Source: Helochares maculicollis (taxonomy: Eukaryota; Arthropoda; Insecta; Coleoptera; Hydrophilidae). Taken from it: 42,217 bases of DNA. The first letter of the stretch is position 1, and every line of letters starts with the position of its first letter. The translations under genes and the position numbers were made by a program. The stretch covers positions 1 through 42,217 of the forward strand of contig JAWQRO010000346.1 of NCBI GenBank assembly GCA_033557835.1, written 5' to 3'. Under the pieces are notes generated by a model, which saw only the letters and a program-made list of their open reading frames with translations, was not told the origin of the DNA and searched no databases. Of this stretch, positions 22,875 to 34,720 are shown in pieces.

Positions 22875-24969
22875 TGTAAACAATATATTTTTTAAGAGCC
22901 TGCAGTTGCTGAGTCCATGTTTGCAAAAATTATTTAACTTTATGAATGTTTCATATCCATATTTATTTTCAAGTAAATTAGTTTACAAATTTATTTCAAT
23001 ATCACCGATAAACATAATTACGGACCTATAATATTTAGTTAGAAAATTGCTAATTAATACAACAAGACATATTGATGACAATGTGTTGTAAAAGATATCA
23101 TGGATGTACCAATTTAAAGTTGTAATTAATACTTATTATAATGAATTTTCACACAACCATTTCAATTCAAAAGTAACAATAATATTAATATTAGTACAAA
23201 CTTAATAGAAATCTCGTGCGGAAAACTTTTTATATTTAATCTAGTAAAATGTAGGCGTGGCAATCATGAAAATACTATGTTTTATGGTTTTGTAGTGCCT
23301 TGACCATTTTACTCTTTCGAGCCTACTTTTTCCTTTATATATCATGTAGCAGTGCATGTGAAATGGTTAAAAACTTGGTTGTGTTTGAGCTATAGTTGCT
23401 CTGTTTTATTTTCTATTGTATTTAAAATATATGTGCAGTTTAAAATAAAGTTGTAATTAACAGTAAACAGCAGTAAACATGTACTTTCAATACAAAGGGT
23501 TTAGTTGAAATTTGGCGCCTGTCACTTAGAGTATTACAAGATGTACAAAGGCAGCAGAACAATTTAAATACTCGAAATATCTATTTAGAAATGTGGAATA
23601 TCTATTGGTTGTGTTGTATAATTTTGTAGTCTAAAGTATATTTTGTCTCGACAACGACTAATCTATTCAATATTTTGTCGCTCTAAAACTACAATTATCT
23701 TCCTGCTTCCTGCGAACTTTTCATTGTTTTTGTGGAGATGATTTGCCGTGTTAGGTTGCTTTTTCGAATCTCAGTAATTGCTTGCGGCAAACAAATGATT
23801 GTGTACCAATTCACATTACTTGTTTTTAGATTTTGTAAACATCCATGTTACATGACCTGCTTTTGAGATATATGTCGCGACCATTTTGGACACACTTCAA
23901 GGACCGATGGCTTGTATCAGATTATCTTCTTCTTAGAAGTTCATACGAATAAATTCTTGATTCAGCACCACTGACGATAATCTACACGTGTTTAGTGTAT
24001 CCCGTGTAGCATTTTTGTAGCTTTCTTATCACTAATTTTCCCTAGCTCCTTTACACTGATCCGTCAAGAGATGTGATATCCTACGGAAAACTAATTTTGA
24101 ACACCCAATTCTTCGTATCAGATTTTTTGCAGTCTTATCTCAGATTTTTGGTGAACCTGCCTTTAAATTGGCACTAAGACTAACCTGTCCTCGTTTAAAT
24201 TTGCTCTACCACCGCGTAATTGTTAATAAATGACTTGCTTCATAGTCAAAAACAGAAACCATTGCGGTGAGAAATTTTTTCTTTGAAAAATGTAAATAAT
24301 TATTATTAGACATTTTTCAGGGTTTAATTCCATACTACAATCTATTTATAAATTAATAATTAATAACTGGTTAGAGTTAAATACTAAGTATCGCACTAAA
24401 ACTTTGAACTAATCATATGTTTCTTTCTTAGTGAAGCCCGTCCTGTTTTTGTATGTAAAAGATGTAAATTTCAATTGACCCAAAATTGACGGTACTTCAT
24501 ATTCGTAATATTTATTTGTAAAGCTTATTTCAATTGTAATAAAAATCTGCTTAAATATTGAGTTAATAATATAGATTTGAAATTTATAACGTTTTCTTTT
24601 TCAGGTAAGTGTTGCTTTACATTGACTTTAAATAATTCCACTGGGTAAGTTTTTCCACAAGTTTGTTTTGTGAATAAAGTATGCTTTTTCAATTAAACGG
24701 ATATTCATAAAACGAAAGAAACGGATGAAGTAGAGCGGCAGATGCAGGGATCAATGAAACTACAAAAGGAAACATGCGTACTGATATTTCATACTCAAAA
24801 TGATTTTGTGAGGAAAATTGATGAAAATGTAGAATCATGTTTGTGTAATTAACACAACTGCGAGGCTCAATTACGACATAGGCAGTGACAGTTCATGTGC
24901 TCTATATTCAATTTTCAGCTTTCATAGCTATCGAAGCGCAACATTTTGAGCTTTTATAACAAAAATGCG

Positions 24970-25330
24970 CAAATATTACCGTGCCCCTATACTTCATCTA
25001 CTCGATATTTATAACTTTAAGTGAATATTGGTGTAGCGATGACGTAGTCAGTCAAACTAAAAAGTGATGGATTTTTGGGATATTCATGTATGTAATGTAA
25101 ACCTAGTGAAAATTTTAAATTTGGTGTGGGACTACGCGATAAGTGCTAATGCACTGATGCCCGCACCGCTAATCCTTCCGCCTGAATGAATAATTGAAAG
25201 GCGCAAAGTAATTTATGTGCCTAGTGTGTATACGCTTTAGATTGAATAAACCTACAAGGAAGAATAAGAACCTATTAGCAACGGAGGAAACGCGAAAAGG
25301 CCATAGTTTCAAATAAATGTCACATAAAAC
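24970..25330. other. GC-elevated complex island
   Basis: The block 25020-25310 is richer in G+C and in non-repetitive words than its flanks. It includes AGTGC-taat-GCACT (small hairpin near 25142), GCCCGCACCGCTAATCCTTC and several TTTATG and TAATCC homeodomain-type words. No ORF of note is present. A regulatory or conserved non-coding role is plausible by texture only. Confidence 0.3.
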
Positions 25331-28300
25331 CGAAAATTACATTGAGATGGCAAGAAATTTCCTTTAGGTCCATTTGCCCTTAAGATTACATAAATGCTCA
25401 AATAATATTAATGACAATTTTGACCTTGACACGTTTAATCATATCTTCTACTTTGTAATAATAATAAGTGCAGATCATGATTCTTAAAACAAATCAAGAA
25501 TAAATTATCTCTATCTTACACCTCTCAAATAAAAAAACGAAATAAGCTTGAGATAATTTAATACTAATTCTGTTGACAAACACCGCCGCTAAACTATATA
25601 AAACAAAAAAATCACAATTACAAAAATGTATAAAAACGAGAAGCAACATAAGCCCACATAATAAATTAACCCTGGCACATGTGGAATTAAACAGAAATGT
25701 AAACGTACATTGTGAAATGCGGTCATTGCATAGAATGTTGTGCGGGTGTCCTTTGCTCAAAGCTTGGCTTTAGAAATCAGGAATCTTTAATCTCGAGCTA
25801 CAGCAACCATACTGCGCGCATATTAAACTTATAGTAGTTGAAAAGCAATAACTAACAACCACTTCGAAGTACGTTTGTGAAACTATTGCTCTTGTTTGAA
25901 AACCAGCATTTTTCTTTGTATTGCTTACATTTAAATCTTGTTTTAAAAACAATAACAAATAACAACATTATCTTATTTCTTAACCGGTTTTATTTTTTCA
26001 TTTACCGCTTATCAATTTTGTCTGAGATTTCAAACAAAAATACCAACACAATTAAAATTTAGTTTCCCGTTTAGGTTTTGTAGCTCACTTCTGAAATCTG
26101 TATTATTGCTGGACTTGCTTATTTTGGAAGTATTTTACAAAGTTTATTTCACAGTGTTATTATTATAAACTTCCAGAAGTACACTAAACGAAAGTAATTA
26201 CAGCCGTTTTTTGGGTTTATTGAGACAACGGACATTACATAATGTTATTGCATCTGTTCCAAAACTAATTAATCCCCGTTTCTATGGATATCACATAATT
26301 AGAACTTTGCTGAGGGTGTTCAAGCCCGGATTAAATGTTTAGCGCAGCCCTAGATAACCTTGTTTTTTGTTTAAATGTACTCTTGTTTATATTGGGTCTG
26401 CACTGTATTATTTAACACAGATAAAGCAATATTTTAATGTACAAAATATATTTATTGCTTACTTGTACAATTCAAAACCTTTCGTAAATTTTATTATTTC
26501 CTATAATTGATTAAAACCAGCTGTAATATAAGTAAGAAATAATTGTCTTTAGTTTTCAAACTGCTTCTTTTTGTCCGTTTGATTTATCGCTTATGCAAAT
26601 GAAGCCTAATTCTTGAAGATCTTATCATATTTTAATCAATTAAATAAAAATTTCTAAAATTAGAAAATAATTCGGCTCGTATTGCCTTGAGAAATCAGAT
26701 TGCATTTCATCCCTTTTAGCTAAGCACCTAGCAAAGTTCACGACATTTAAGATACTTGTCCTTTATGAAAACAACACAACTCCTTTAAAGGTGAATAAAA
26801 GTGCTTGAAACGCGACTTTATAACACTTACCGATACTTGCAATAATTGTTATTTCCATCCTGGTAAAATTTTTGTTCAGGCAAATAGTTGTTAGTTATAA
26901 TTCAGATTTATTAAGTTCAAAACAAATTTTCATCTACATCATTTTTAATTTGTTGAGAGATAAAATATAATAAACTTGCCTCAAGTAATTATTTTTTAAA
27001 ACCTCATCACTCTAAAAATGTTCTAAATACTGGTGTAATTAGTCCTACTGGATAAGCCCAAAATTAGAAAGAAAAATAGCCACAAATTAAGATTATATTT
27101 TTAATTAACACAGAATCGCAACTAGTCAAGAGTGACGTAGAATAGAATTATAGCGGACATCTAAGAGAAAAGGGGAAATTATCATTTCCTCAGTTTTACT
27201 AGGTAAGATATTACTTTCTGAATATTTAAGTTAATGGAGACTATTCAAATCTCCCTGAAATATTTATGTTAAGCTTCGGCGTTGACCTACAAAATATTTC
27301 GTAAAATTGTGCGTCACTTTCGGTTTAGTAACTGCTCATAAATCTGCCACAGCTGAAAAATAAAGTGTTTCTTTTGTAATGAAGTTAGCGTGTAAATATA
27401 ATTTTAGTTTGAATAAATCGTAAAAGTATTTAAGAGATTAAGGATTTTTGCCATTAGTGATTTTATTGAAAAAACGCACTTTAATATATTCATTATAGAT
27501 TTTCTGAAACGAAATTATGAGATGCTGGCAGTAGATCAAAGATCTATAAATGAGATCGAAATGATTTAATATGTGTAGATGCTATAGAGCATTTTCTTTC
27601 TATGGAATCTCTGTGGCTAATTATACCTCTCATTCTTACGTCAGTGTAGTTTGGATAGCTATCATGACATAGTTATTACTTTTGATTTTTTAACGTCTCT
27701 AAGTAGGGTATTTTTTCTAGTATAATGCCAGATAATTTTCCGACTAGTCTTTTTGCTAAGATTTTCAATTAAACCAAAGTAAGAATGATTTACTTGACTG
27801 AAACATTCTTAATCATTGGAAATTATTTTTTCAGTTTGAATAAATATATTTCAAGTTGTTTAATATAGCTTATTGATATTGATTTCTGTAAAATATATTT
27901 GAGTGTAAGCAGAACAGCCTTGAGTAGTATAAAAGTTGATTAAAGTATCTTAAGTATTTATCAAAATTTTAATTACATTTTCTAGTAAAATTCAAAAAAG
28001 TATCTTTGAAAAGTATTCTAACGCTTCTCTAACATTCTGACACCCTTGCAGAACGATTAATTTTTCTCTTAAATTAAGCTTCCGGTTCGGCGATCAACTC
28101 TTCATTTGAGCAAAATATTTTTCGAGAGAGTACATTTTTAAAATCTCCAGCAAGTAAAATTTGCCAAGGATTAAATCTGTTGAAAGCAAATTAATTTTGC
28201 AACTATTTATTAAAAGAAATGATATACAAACCTGCTTTGAATGTATTGTTTTGAAGGTGTATCAAGCTTATGTAATAGATATAATCTTAATTGAAACCAG

Positions 28301-28654
28301 GTATATTTAATAAAATTGTTATGAGGAGTGTCGTGTTAAATTTTAAAAATTGGCACTTTTTAAATGTAATGCATAAACTTTGATTTAAATTGTGATGTTA
28401 TTAATTCTTGAATGTATTTTTAGAAATACTGTCTCTTGAGATAAAGTAGTAATATTTATATGCGAAATGCATGAAAACATACATCGCTGTTTCCAAATGT
28501 TACAAAATCGGTTGTTTCTGCTTGGCAAAGTTGTGAAACACCCACCGACAAGTTTATAACAAAAAGTTAAATGATTCAATGTCATACTCATACAACAAAC
28601 GATTTGGAGATATTTAACAACAGTGTGTAAACCTAAATGGGTGTTAAAATTACC
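25331..28654. other. AT-rich gene-free stretch
   Basis: The ORFs here (88 codons minus 25494-25760, 66 plus 25573-25773, 62 minus 25770-25958, 61 plus 25877-26062, 68 minus 28385-28591) overlap each other on opposite strands and match nothing I know. A small hairpin TAGATC-aaa-GATCTA lies at 27532-27546. Confidence 0.55.
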
Positions 28655-28990
28655 ACTTATATAATCACGGTAGAGTGGCCGTACATACGCATATGGAATG
28701 TTCCGTGTTTTGGCTATATGGATCCACCTACATTACAGATGAGCTGTGATGTGTACACAAGTATATAGAGGCCGTATATTTAAAAATAGCATTTCCCACG
28801 GTTTAAATTAGCACTACGTCGCGTCGTTTGCTCTAAATATAGCCCTTGTAACACGTATACAAGCTACAGACAAGGGATGAACATGATCGATAATACTATG
28901 TATCCATTACCAGTATTAATTTGGAGGTGTCATTGTTATTATGCACATTTGAGATAATGATGACATCGGTAGTGTTAGTCATATTAAATT
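28655..28990. other. GC-elevated complex island
   Basis: This is mixed-complexity sequence with CpG-containing words (ACTACGTCGCGTCGTTTGC) and no ORF of note. It resembles the other islands in texture. I cannot name it. Confidence 0.25.
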
Positions 28991-29369
28991 GGTTTCAAAG
29001 CTTGTAATTAAGAATAAAGTGTTCTCTTGTTAGTTATGGTATTTTCAGGCGTCATTAAAAAGTTCCTGGTTGTTTCACAAGCGTTACTTTTATGGCGAAT
29101 ATTATAAAAAAAATTGCACATAAAATTTAATATTTTACAGTTTAGGCTCATTTTGTGCCTACAAAAAATTAACTTTCTCACTAAAGTGTGTTTTAATAAA
29201 ACCTGTTTTTTTTAATTACAAAATTTATTGATCCTTTTATAGGCTGATTTATTACTACTTGCTGATAAAACATATTTAAAGCTAATTCTTTTGCCGACAG
29301 AACTGCCGCAATCAATCACAATTTTCTCGATACATTAATAATAATTTGAAGTAGTTATGTTTGTCTGTT
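28991..29369. other. AT-rich gene-free stretch
   Basis: I see nothing that can be named here. Confidence 0.5.
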
Positions 29370-29640
29370 CACCCCTGCCGTTCACCCACATATCGCACGC
29401 ACCTCCAAACATCAACCGTCACCCAAAGCGCCGCTGTTAAATTAAAAACAGCGGCGTGATTACGTGGATTAAGTCCGCCCGGACAAATTCTAGAGGCAAG
29501 ATAAATCATCAGAGGACGACAGAAAGCAGTTGCATGCCAAAAAGTTTCTATATCGTCAAACGACGAAACGCGTCATTACTTTGATTGAAGATCACAAACG
29601 TAGCAAAACGATTCCAAATTTAAGTCAAGGTAATCACAGA
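29370..29640. other. GC-elevated island with C-rich segment and hairpin
   Basis: The first part is C-rich on the plus strand (CACCCCTGCCGTTCACCCAC and similar). It is followed by the GC-rich hairpin at 29429-29456 and a CpG-bearing stretch (ATCGTCAAACGACGAAACGC). No ORF is present. The asymmetric C-rich strand next to a stable hairpin sets it apart from everything nearby. Confidence 0.35.
29429..29456. repeat. GC-rich hairpin, 10-bp perfect stem and 8-nt loop
   Basis: CGCCGCTGTT (29429-29438) pairs exactly with AACAGCGGCG (29447-29456) around AAATTAAA. This is the most GC-rich stem in the window. No T-run follows, so it is not terminator-like. Confidence 0.85.
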
Positions 29641-31228
29641 AAAAAGTAAAAGTTACACAGTTATTTACTATAATGTTTGTTTTGTCTGGGATTTTTTGTA
29701 AATCATCTGAAAGCCGTATATTAAAGTTAAAATTTTATTCAGCGGAAGTATAAATAAAAGTAATAAGCTGCGAACAAGAAATTTGCGCGTTAGCCGTCAA
29801 TTACTAAGATTCCTGAGATTTTCGAAAGCACATTTGCAAAACGTTCAGTTTTAAACTGGTAGATTTGTAGAAACTGAGAAAATAAAATTCCGGCAAAATT
29901 AAATTCTATTTCCAGCACGTTCTTATCCTAACTATACAATTTCATCCAATCTCGGCATTCTGAAAATAGGAAGTTATCTTAATAGTAACTATCAAGCCGC
30001 CTCCAATTTGAACATTATTTTCATACAGAAGTAACGATCGGACGATAAATCTGATTTTGCCTTAGATAAACCGAACAAAACAACAAATTACAATTAATTA
30101 TAGGCAGACTGGAGCCATTTATCAATGTTAACGAGGCGCTCGCTATTCTTTGGTAAAGCAGCGAACCTTGTAACGCAGATAAAATGCCTCCAACCAGACT
30201 ATTTCAACAGTCTAATGCAATGTCTCGCCAACTTACTTCTGCGATTTTAAATGCCACCACTAACTCTGCACTCATCCTTAAATTTTGAACCCATATTTAA
30301 CAACGACATAGAGATTATAAATATATTTTCATCTCTAAATTAAATGAGCTATGTTTTTACTTTTTATTTGACAGTCTTTTTTATCTAAGGTAACAATTTT
30401 ATTAAGCATTTCTTATAAGTATTTTGTTAATTGTATTGCACAAGTTCTTTAGAAAGTACCACCTAGGATTGTGATGATGGCTTATATTGCTTATTCTCTA
30501 TTTGCAAAGTTTTTGGGGTATTGTGAGTTTGATATAATTGATTAAATTTGGGGAAACATGTTCTTTGAGCAAGACGATTCCGTATCATCACAATCACTAA
30601 TCATGATTTGTTCATGTTACGTAAAGAATCAGATTTCAATTTCAATCCTTTTTGTATGAAATAAATTGATAGATTCATAATTAAATAAAAAACACATTTT
30701 AAAAAATAGTTATCATAGCTCTCCATACTGACATTCTATTAGAAAAGATACTATTTAGGCCCTTTCTTAATTCATAGGTTACATGAAAAAATTTTAACAA
30801 TTAATTAAAATTGCTCCACTTTGTCTAACCATTCTGAATTGTTAAGAAAATAACAACCATGAAACTTTATCTTTTTTATTTCAACAAAAATTTTGATGCT
30901 GCTTGGAATCGATATTTTAAAAAATATATAAGCAAATATCCAGATCTAGACGTATTGTAAACGCTTGAAACATAAATCAAGTAAACTACTATTAAAAGAA
31001 AAAAACTCGAATTTACTAGTAAATATACTTTCAGGAATCTAACAGTTTTTTTAAAGTAAAAAAAATATAAAAACAGGTGACTTTATAGTACTATATGAAA
31101 ATTTTCGTAACTGTGAAGAGTCTGAGGTCCTAGCAACAGTAAGAAACAGAGAGACGAGCAATACACTTATTATTAATAATAATTAAAGTCTTTCAAATTT
31201 ATCTCAGTGAATCTATGGAAGGGTAAAA
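29641..31228. other. AT-rich gene-free stretch with a spaced 12-bp inverted repeat
   Basis: I see no gene. GATTGTGATGAT (30467-30478) recurs as its exact reverse complement ATCATCACAATC (30584-30595), with 105 bp between. Confidence 0.5.
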
Positions 31229-31597
31229 ATGCAACCACAAAGAAGTATAAATGATAGAAAGAACAAGGAATACTGTTTTTTGGTAAAGTTAAACACACAT
31301 TTTAGGTCTGAAGGTGAGTTTTCAGCTAATACAAAGAATAACCGCTACTTAAACATTCACAGGGACAGAAATGGAAAAAATGGTGACGTAAAACATCAGC
31401 TTATCCATGGTCATCCCCAATATGGGTTGTGCCGAAGACAATGGGCGTTTCATGTAAACAAAAGTGGCTCATTGAAGCTGACTACAGAAAGGTCAATGAG
31501 GAAAAGATTAATGACAATTACTCGGTATCAAACATTACGGAAAAATACACATTATAAAAAAGTAAATACTTTACTTGATATGGCTAAATATAAATAA
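31229..31597 (+). other. Unrecognised 122-codon ORF, probably chance
   Basis: The start context is AAAATG and the product is strongly basic (many Lys and Arg, for example TERSMRKRLMTITRYQTLRK near residue 87), without a signal peptide, membrane segment or known motif. Local sequence is less AT-rich than the flanks. About one ORF of this length is expected by chance in 42 kb at this base composition, so I do not call it a gene. Confidence 0.12.
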
Positions 31598-33109
31598 ATA
31601 AATATAAGTAAACAAAAGAGTTACCAAAAAAAATGAAACTTAGCACAAAAAATTACCATTACTAATTTAAAAGCATGCCCCTTGGTTTGAAAAGTGAACT
31701 GGCAACATCCTATAGGACAATAGACCCCATCTTATAGGAAGAATATAAAAGAAAACATATCGAGTCTACTGAGATGCCATAATTGTTTGTTCACTATCGT
31801 CGAAGGAACATAAATATGCTAACCGTGGTATTCAAAACTTTAATGTGTCGGTCCAATTAGAAAATTCCGAATTTATAAGACATGAAGTCGCTTACTTTTG
31901 ACATGTGATCACGACCGGCATAGTGAAATCAAATCGTGAGCAAGCCGAAACCATTAGGAAGTACACTGTACCCTGCACGCAATGTTTTTCTGAAGCTACT
32001 ACGCTACGATCATAGATTCATACATAATAATTTACAATATCGATTTTTAAGCCTTTGAAATATTTAAATACGTCCTTTTCACGACACAATTTTAAGATAT
32101 CTATTATTTAGCGACGGACTTATACCACGTCGCTTTGAGAGCAGTATTGTCATAAGAAAAAAAAATAGAAACTTCACAGCCAAGACAGTTAAGAAACCGG
32201 AAAGAAAATAGAGCGCCACTGTGAAAGAATTACCATACTGTTCATCATTTCTGACTGTATATGTTTGGTAGGAGCTTTAATATTGACGCCGACCACAAAC
32301 ATCTACAGTAGCTTTTTCATTAAATTACCAAAACACGAGACTAATAAACTGATGAATCCCTCTCAATGAATATAATTTCAATGGTGCGTACATTAAGGGC
32401 AAAATAAAACACTAACGTAGTGGCATTGTCAAGGGTGAAAATTAACGCACATGAAACTTCTAACATCGACTCAGAAAATATCAGGGGTATCAAAATTATT
32501 TTTATAATCTTATAAAATAATTTCCGTTTAAATTGGGAATTTTTACTTTTTGTTTTAGTTCCATTCCGCTGAAATTAGCTAAATTTAGGTCTAGCTTTTT
32601 TTGTGAATAAAAGATTGATTAATAGTAATTCGTAATACTTCATATCGTTATTTTGCTTCTTATTATTGGCATTATAATAATATTTTTAAATACATTAAAA
32701 CATTTTTTGTCATCATACTCGATTTTTTTAGCCATAAAAACTAAGTGCCATCATTTTTCTTGTGGTATGTCAAAAAAGTAACACCTGTAAAACATATTGC
32801 ATCTTGGATGACCCCCATTTTATAGTTCTTGATTTTTCTATCGATTGAAAAAATTTGATGCACAGTACATATTCGGAAATATATTAAACCACCCGCAATT
32901 CGTGCACGCCTTAGCACAAACCCAGTTTTAATCTATTTCAAAATTATTCACTGTTTTCTTTGTTTTAAAGGCTAATACATTAGTTAATGTTAGTTAATGA
33001 TCTGATAATGTTGTTCTTTTTCTTGATGGTTATTGCCTTGTGATTACGATAAAACTAAGATGAATTTAGATTAGATGACGATGAGATGTCGATGAAATGA
33101 GACTGACTA
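31598..33109. other. AT-rich gene-free stretch
   Basis: I see no gene. A 10-bp tandem duplication of TTAGTTAATG lies near 32980. 31680-32000 and 32150-32460 are of mixed sequence with no recognisable element. Confidence 0.5.
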
Positions 33110-34229
33110 CGAAAGTGGGTCAATAAATTCATGGCTTTTCGCATTTCCCACCTTGGTACTGGAAGGACTCTTATCAACTAGCAGTCAGTTAACTCCTATC
33201 AAAATTTGAACTAGCTGCGTCGTGCTTTTGTGTTTGTCAGCCACTGATAACAGACGACCGCGTGAATTGCGGAAAATGGAGAAAAGCTAAGCTTGACAAA
33301 AACTGTGAGAGCCTTCACCATCAATTTTAATAGCGCACTGAATTTTGTTGCGGCCGCACAAGCACGAGACATGCCAAACGTTTTGGACACCCAGTTAAAA
33401 TCCCTATATCTGAAATAATAGAAATGATATATTATATCGTGTTGGCTAATCGGAGATTGAAGGTATGGAAGATTATGTAAGCAGTAGATGTATCATATTA
33501 CTCAGTGGCTTAAATTTTGGATGATCACTTGGCTATGAGAAAGCTATCCACAAGTTGGGTGCCGCGTTGGCTCAGAATCAACAACAATCGCAATTGTGTG
33601 ACAACTTTCAAGAAGTGTTTGACGTTGTTCAACTGCAATATGGACAAGGCTTAGCTCCATTTCATATATGTGGACGAAACATAGATCACTACAACACACC
33701 AGAGACCAAGCAGCAGTCAAAACAGTAAATTTCTCAGCGTGAAGTATCGCCGAAGAAGGCCAAGATAGATTTATTTCCCAAAAAAGTCATTGTGGCCATG
33801 TTTTGATATACATGCGGTATAATCAACATTGATTACTTTAAAAAAACAATAAAAAATTTAAAGAAAGAAATTTTATCCACTGACACTGCAAGGGGCACTT
33901 AAGTGTAGTATCCAAGGCGAAACTAAATAAATTGGACTACAAATTGCTCCTTTATCCTATTCTATTCTATGGATATAGTCCCACGTGACTATTTCTTGTT
34001 ACCAAACAAGTAATGGCTCGGCAAAAAAAAATTTGGCTCCAGAGATCATCAAACAAATACCTATTTTGAAAACCTTGACAAATCTCATTTTTTGAAGGGA
34101 TAAGAAAATTGAAGAAATTTTGAACGAAGTGTATAAAGCTCAAAAGAAACTATGCTGATAAATAACATGATTTTCGTCCAAAAGAAGGTAATTCATTAAA
34201 AAAATCCCGAACTTAATGGCCCAGCTTTG
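33110..34229 (+). mobile_element. Decayed mariner-family DNA transposon, nearly full length
   Basis: Degenerate terminal inverted repeats of about 24 bp (33110-33133 and 34206-34229) match at 16 of 24 positions and share a GGG core and ATAA/TTAA words. TA dinucleotides flank both ends (33108-33109 and 34230-34231), as expected of mariner target duplications. Between them lies a transposase pseudogene in the plus orientation. The element is about 1.12 kb, shorter than the usual 1.3 kb, so internal deletions are likely. Several stops, frameshifts and weakened terminal repeats show it is immobile and old. Mariners are found mainly in animals, which supports an arthropod source. Confidence 0.85.
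33289..34140 (+). pseudogene. Mariner transposase pseudogene
   Basis: The intact family is a DNA-cutting transposase of about 345 residues with an N-terminal helix-turn-helix region and a D,D34D catalytic core. Recognisable here, in order, are GRTST and a degraded SGRPV region (33352-33400), LAMRKLSTSWVPR (33529-33567), VDET with the first Asp at 33673-33675, HYNTPETKQQSKQ (33687-33725), VIVAMF and INIDYF (33778-33831), the second Asp at 33882-33884, AKLN-LDYKLL (33918-33950), VPRDYFLLPN with the third Asp at 33987-33989, and FFEGIRKLKK (34090-34119). The second and third Asp are 35 codons apart, exactly D34D. In-frame stops occur at 33478, 33511, 33652, 33682, 33726 and elsewhere. The frame shifts right after VDET (33684) and again before the second Asp. 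No protein can be made. Confidence 0.88.
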
Positions 34230-34306
34230 TAGTTGGTGTGATGACTTGATGACGGGTTGCTATGATGGTAGTAATAACACTGCTGGATTACCACTTCTTG
34301 TAGTGA

Positions 34307-34720
34307 CTATTTGATAATGACTACTTGTGGTGATGGCTTATAGTAAATTTGTGTTCCGCATAGTGGAAAGTTAATCTTATAATTAGAATAAGGAATGAAG
34401 GGGCAGAGATCGACTTGTTTGGTTAACATTTGCATATCAAATTTCGTGATATTCCACAATGTTGGTATCTTCCTGGCAATCCGTATCTCTTCGAACAGCG
34501 GACTATCTTGGTACTCTACTAAGTTGTAATGGACCCAAAGATTTGGTAGACTGAAATTTCACCTTTGATGTAGACGGTAATGGCAGCGAAGGGTTGAGAA
34601 GGAATTCGCATTTAGGCTGTAGTAAAAATTTTGCAAATCAACCTTGAATAGTGCGTACATAAACACTATAGTTACCAAATGCTTGATTAAGTTTTTGAGT
34701 TGTTTCGGCAGCGCTTTAAA
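34307..34720 (-). other. Unidentified degraded reading frame downstream of the mariner
   Basis: One minus-strand frame stays open for 53 codons (34720 to 34562), meets a TGA at 34559-34561, then runs another 83 codons to the TAG at 34307-34309. It continues upstream beyond a TAA at 34721-34723. Parts look protein-like, such as YQDSPLFEEIRIARKIPTLW and TKQVDLCPFIPYSNYKINFP. I recognise no family. A TTTCAG just after the TGA could be a splice acceptor, so an exon boundary is conceivable. It lies outside the mariner ends, so it is not part of that element. A decayed gene, an unknown transposon or chance are all possible. Confidence 0.2.

Larger units (their letters stand above)
19500..24969. other. 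Long AT-rich gene-free stretch
   Basis: I see no gene; ORFs are 63 codons or shorter. Short perfect hairpins occur at 20135-20153 (8-bp stem), 21386-21399 (6-bp stem, ACGCAC/GTGCGT) and 22858-22874 (TCCTCC/GGAGGA). A short tandem duplication of CAGTAAACA lies near 23462-23480. Around 21470-21600 and 23880-24230 the sequence is somewhat less AT-rich but has no named element. Confidence 0.55.

Noticed and set aside
25494..25773. Overlapping opposite-strand ORFs as an antisense gene pair
   Set aside because: Both are short, unrecognised and fit a locally lower stop density; nothing supports coding on either strand.
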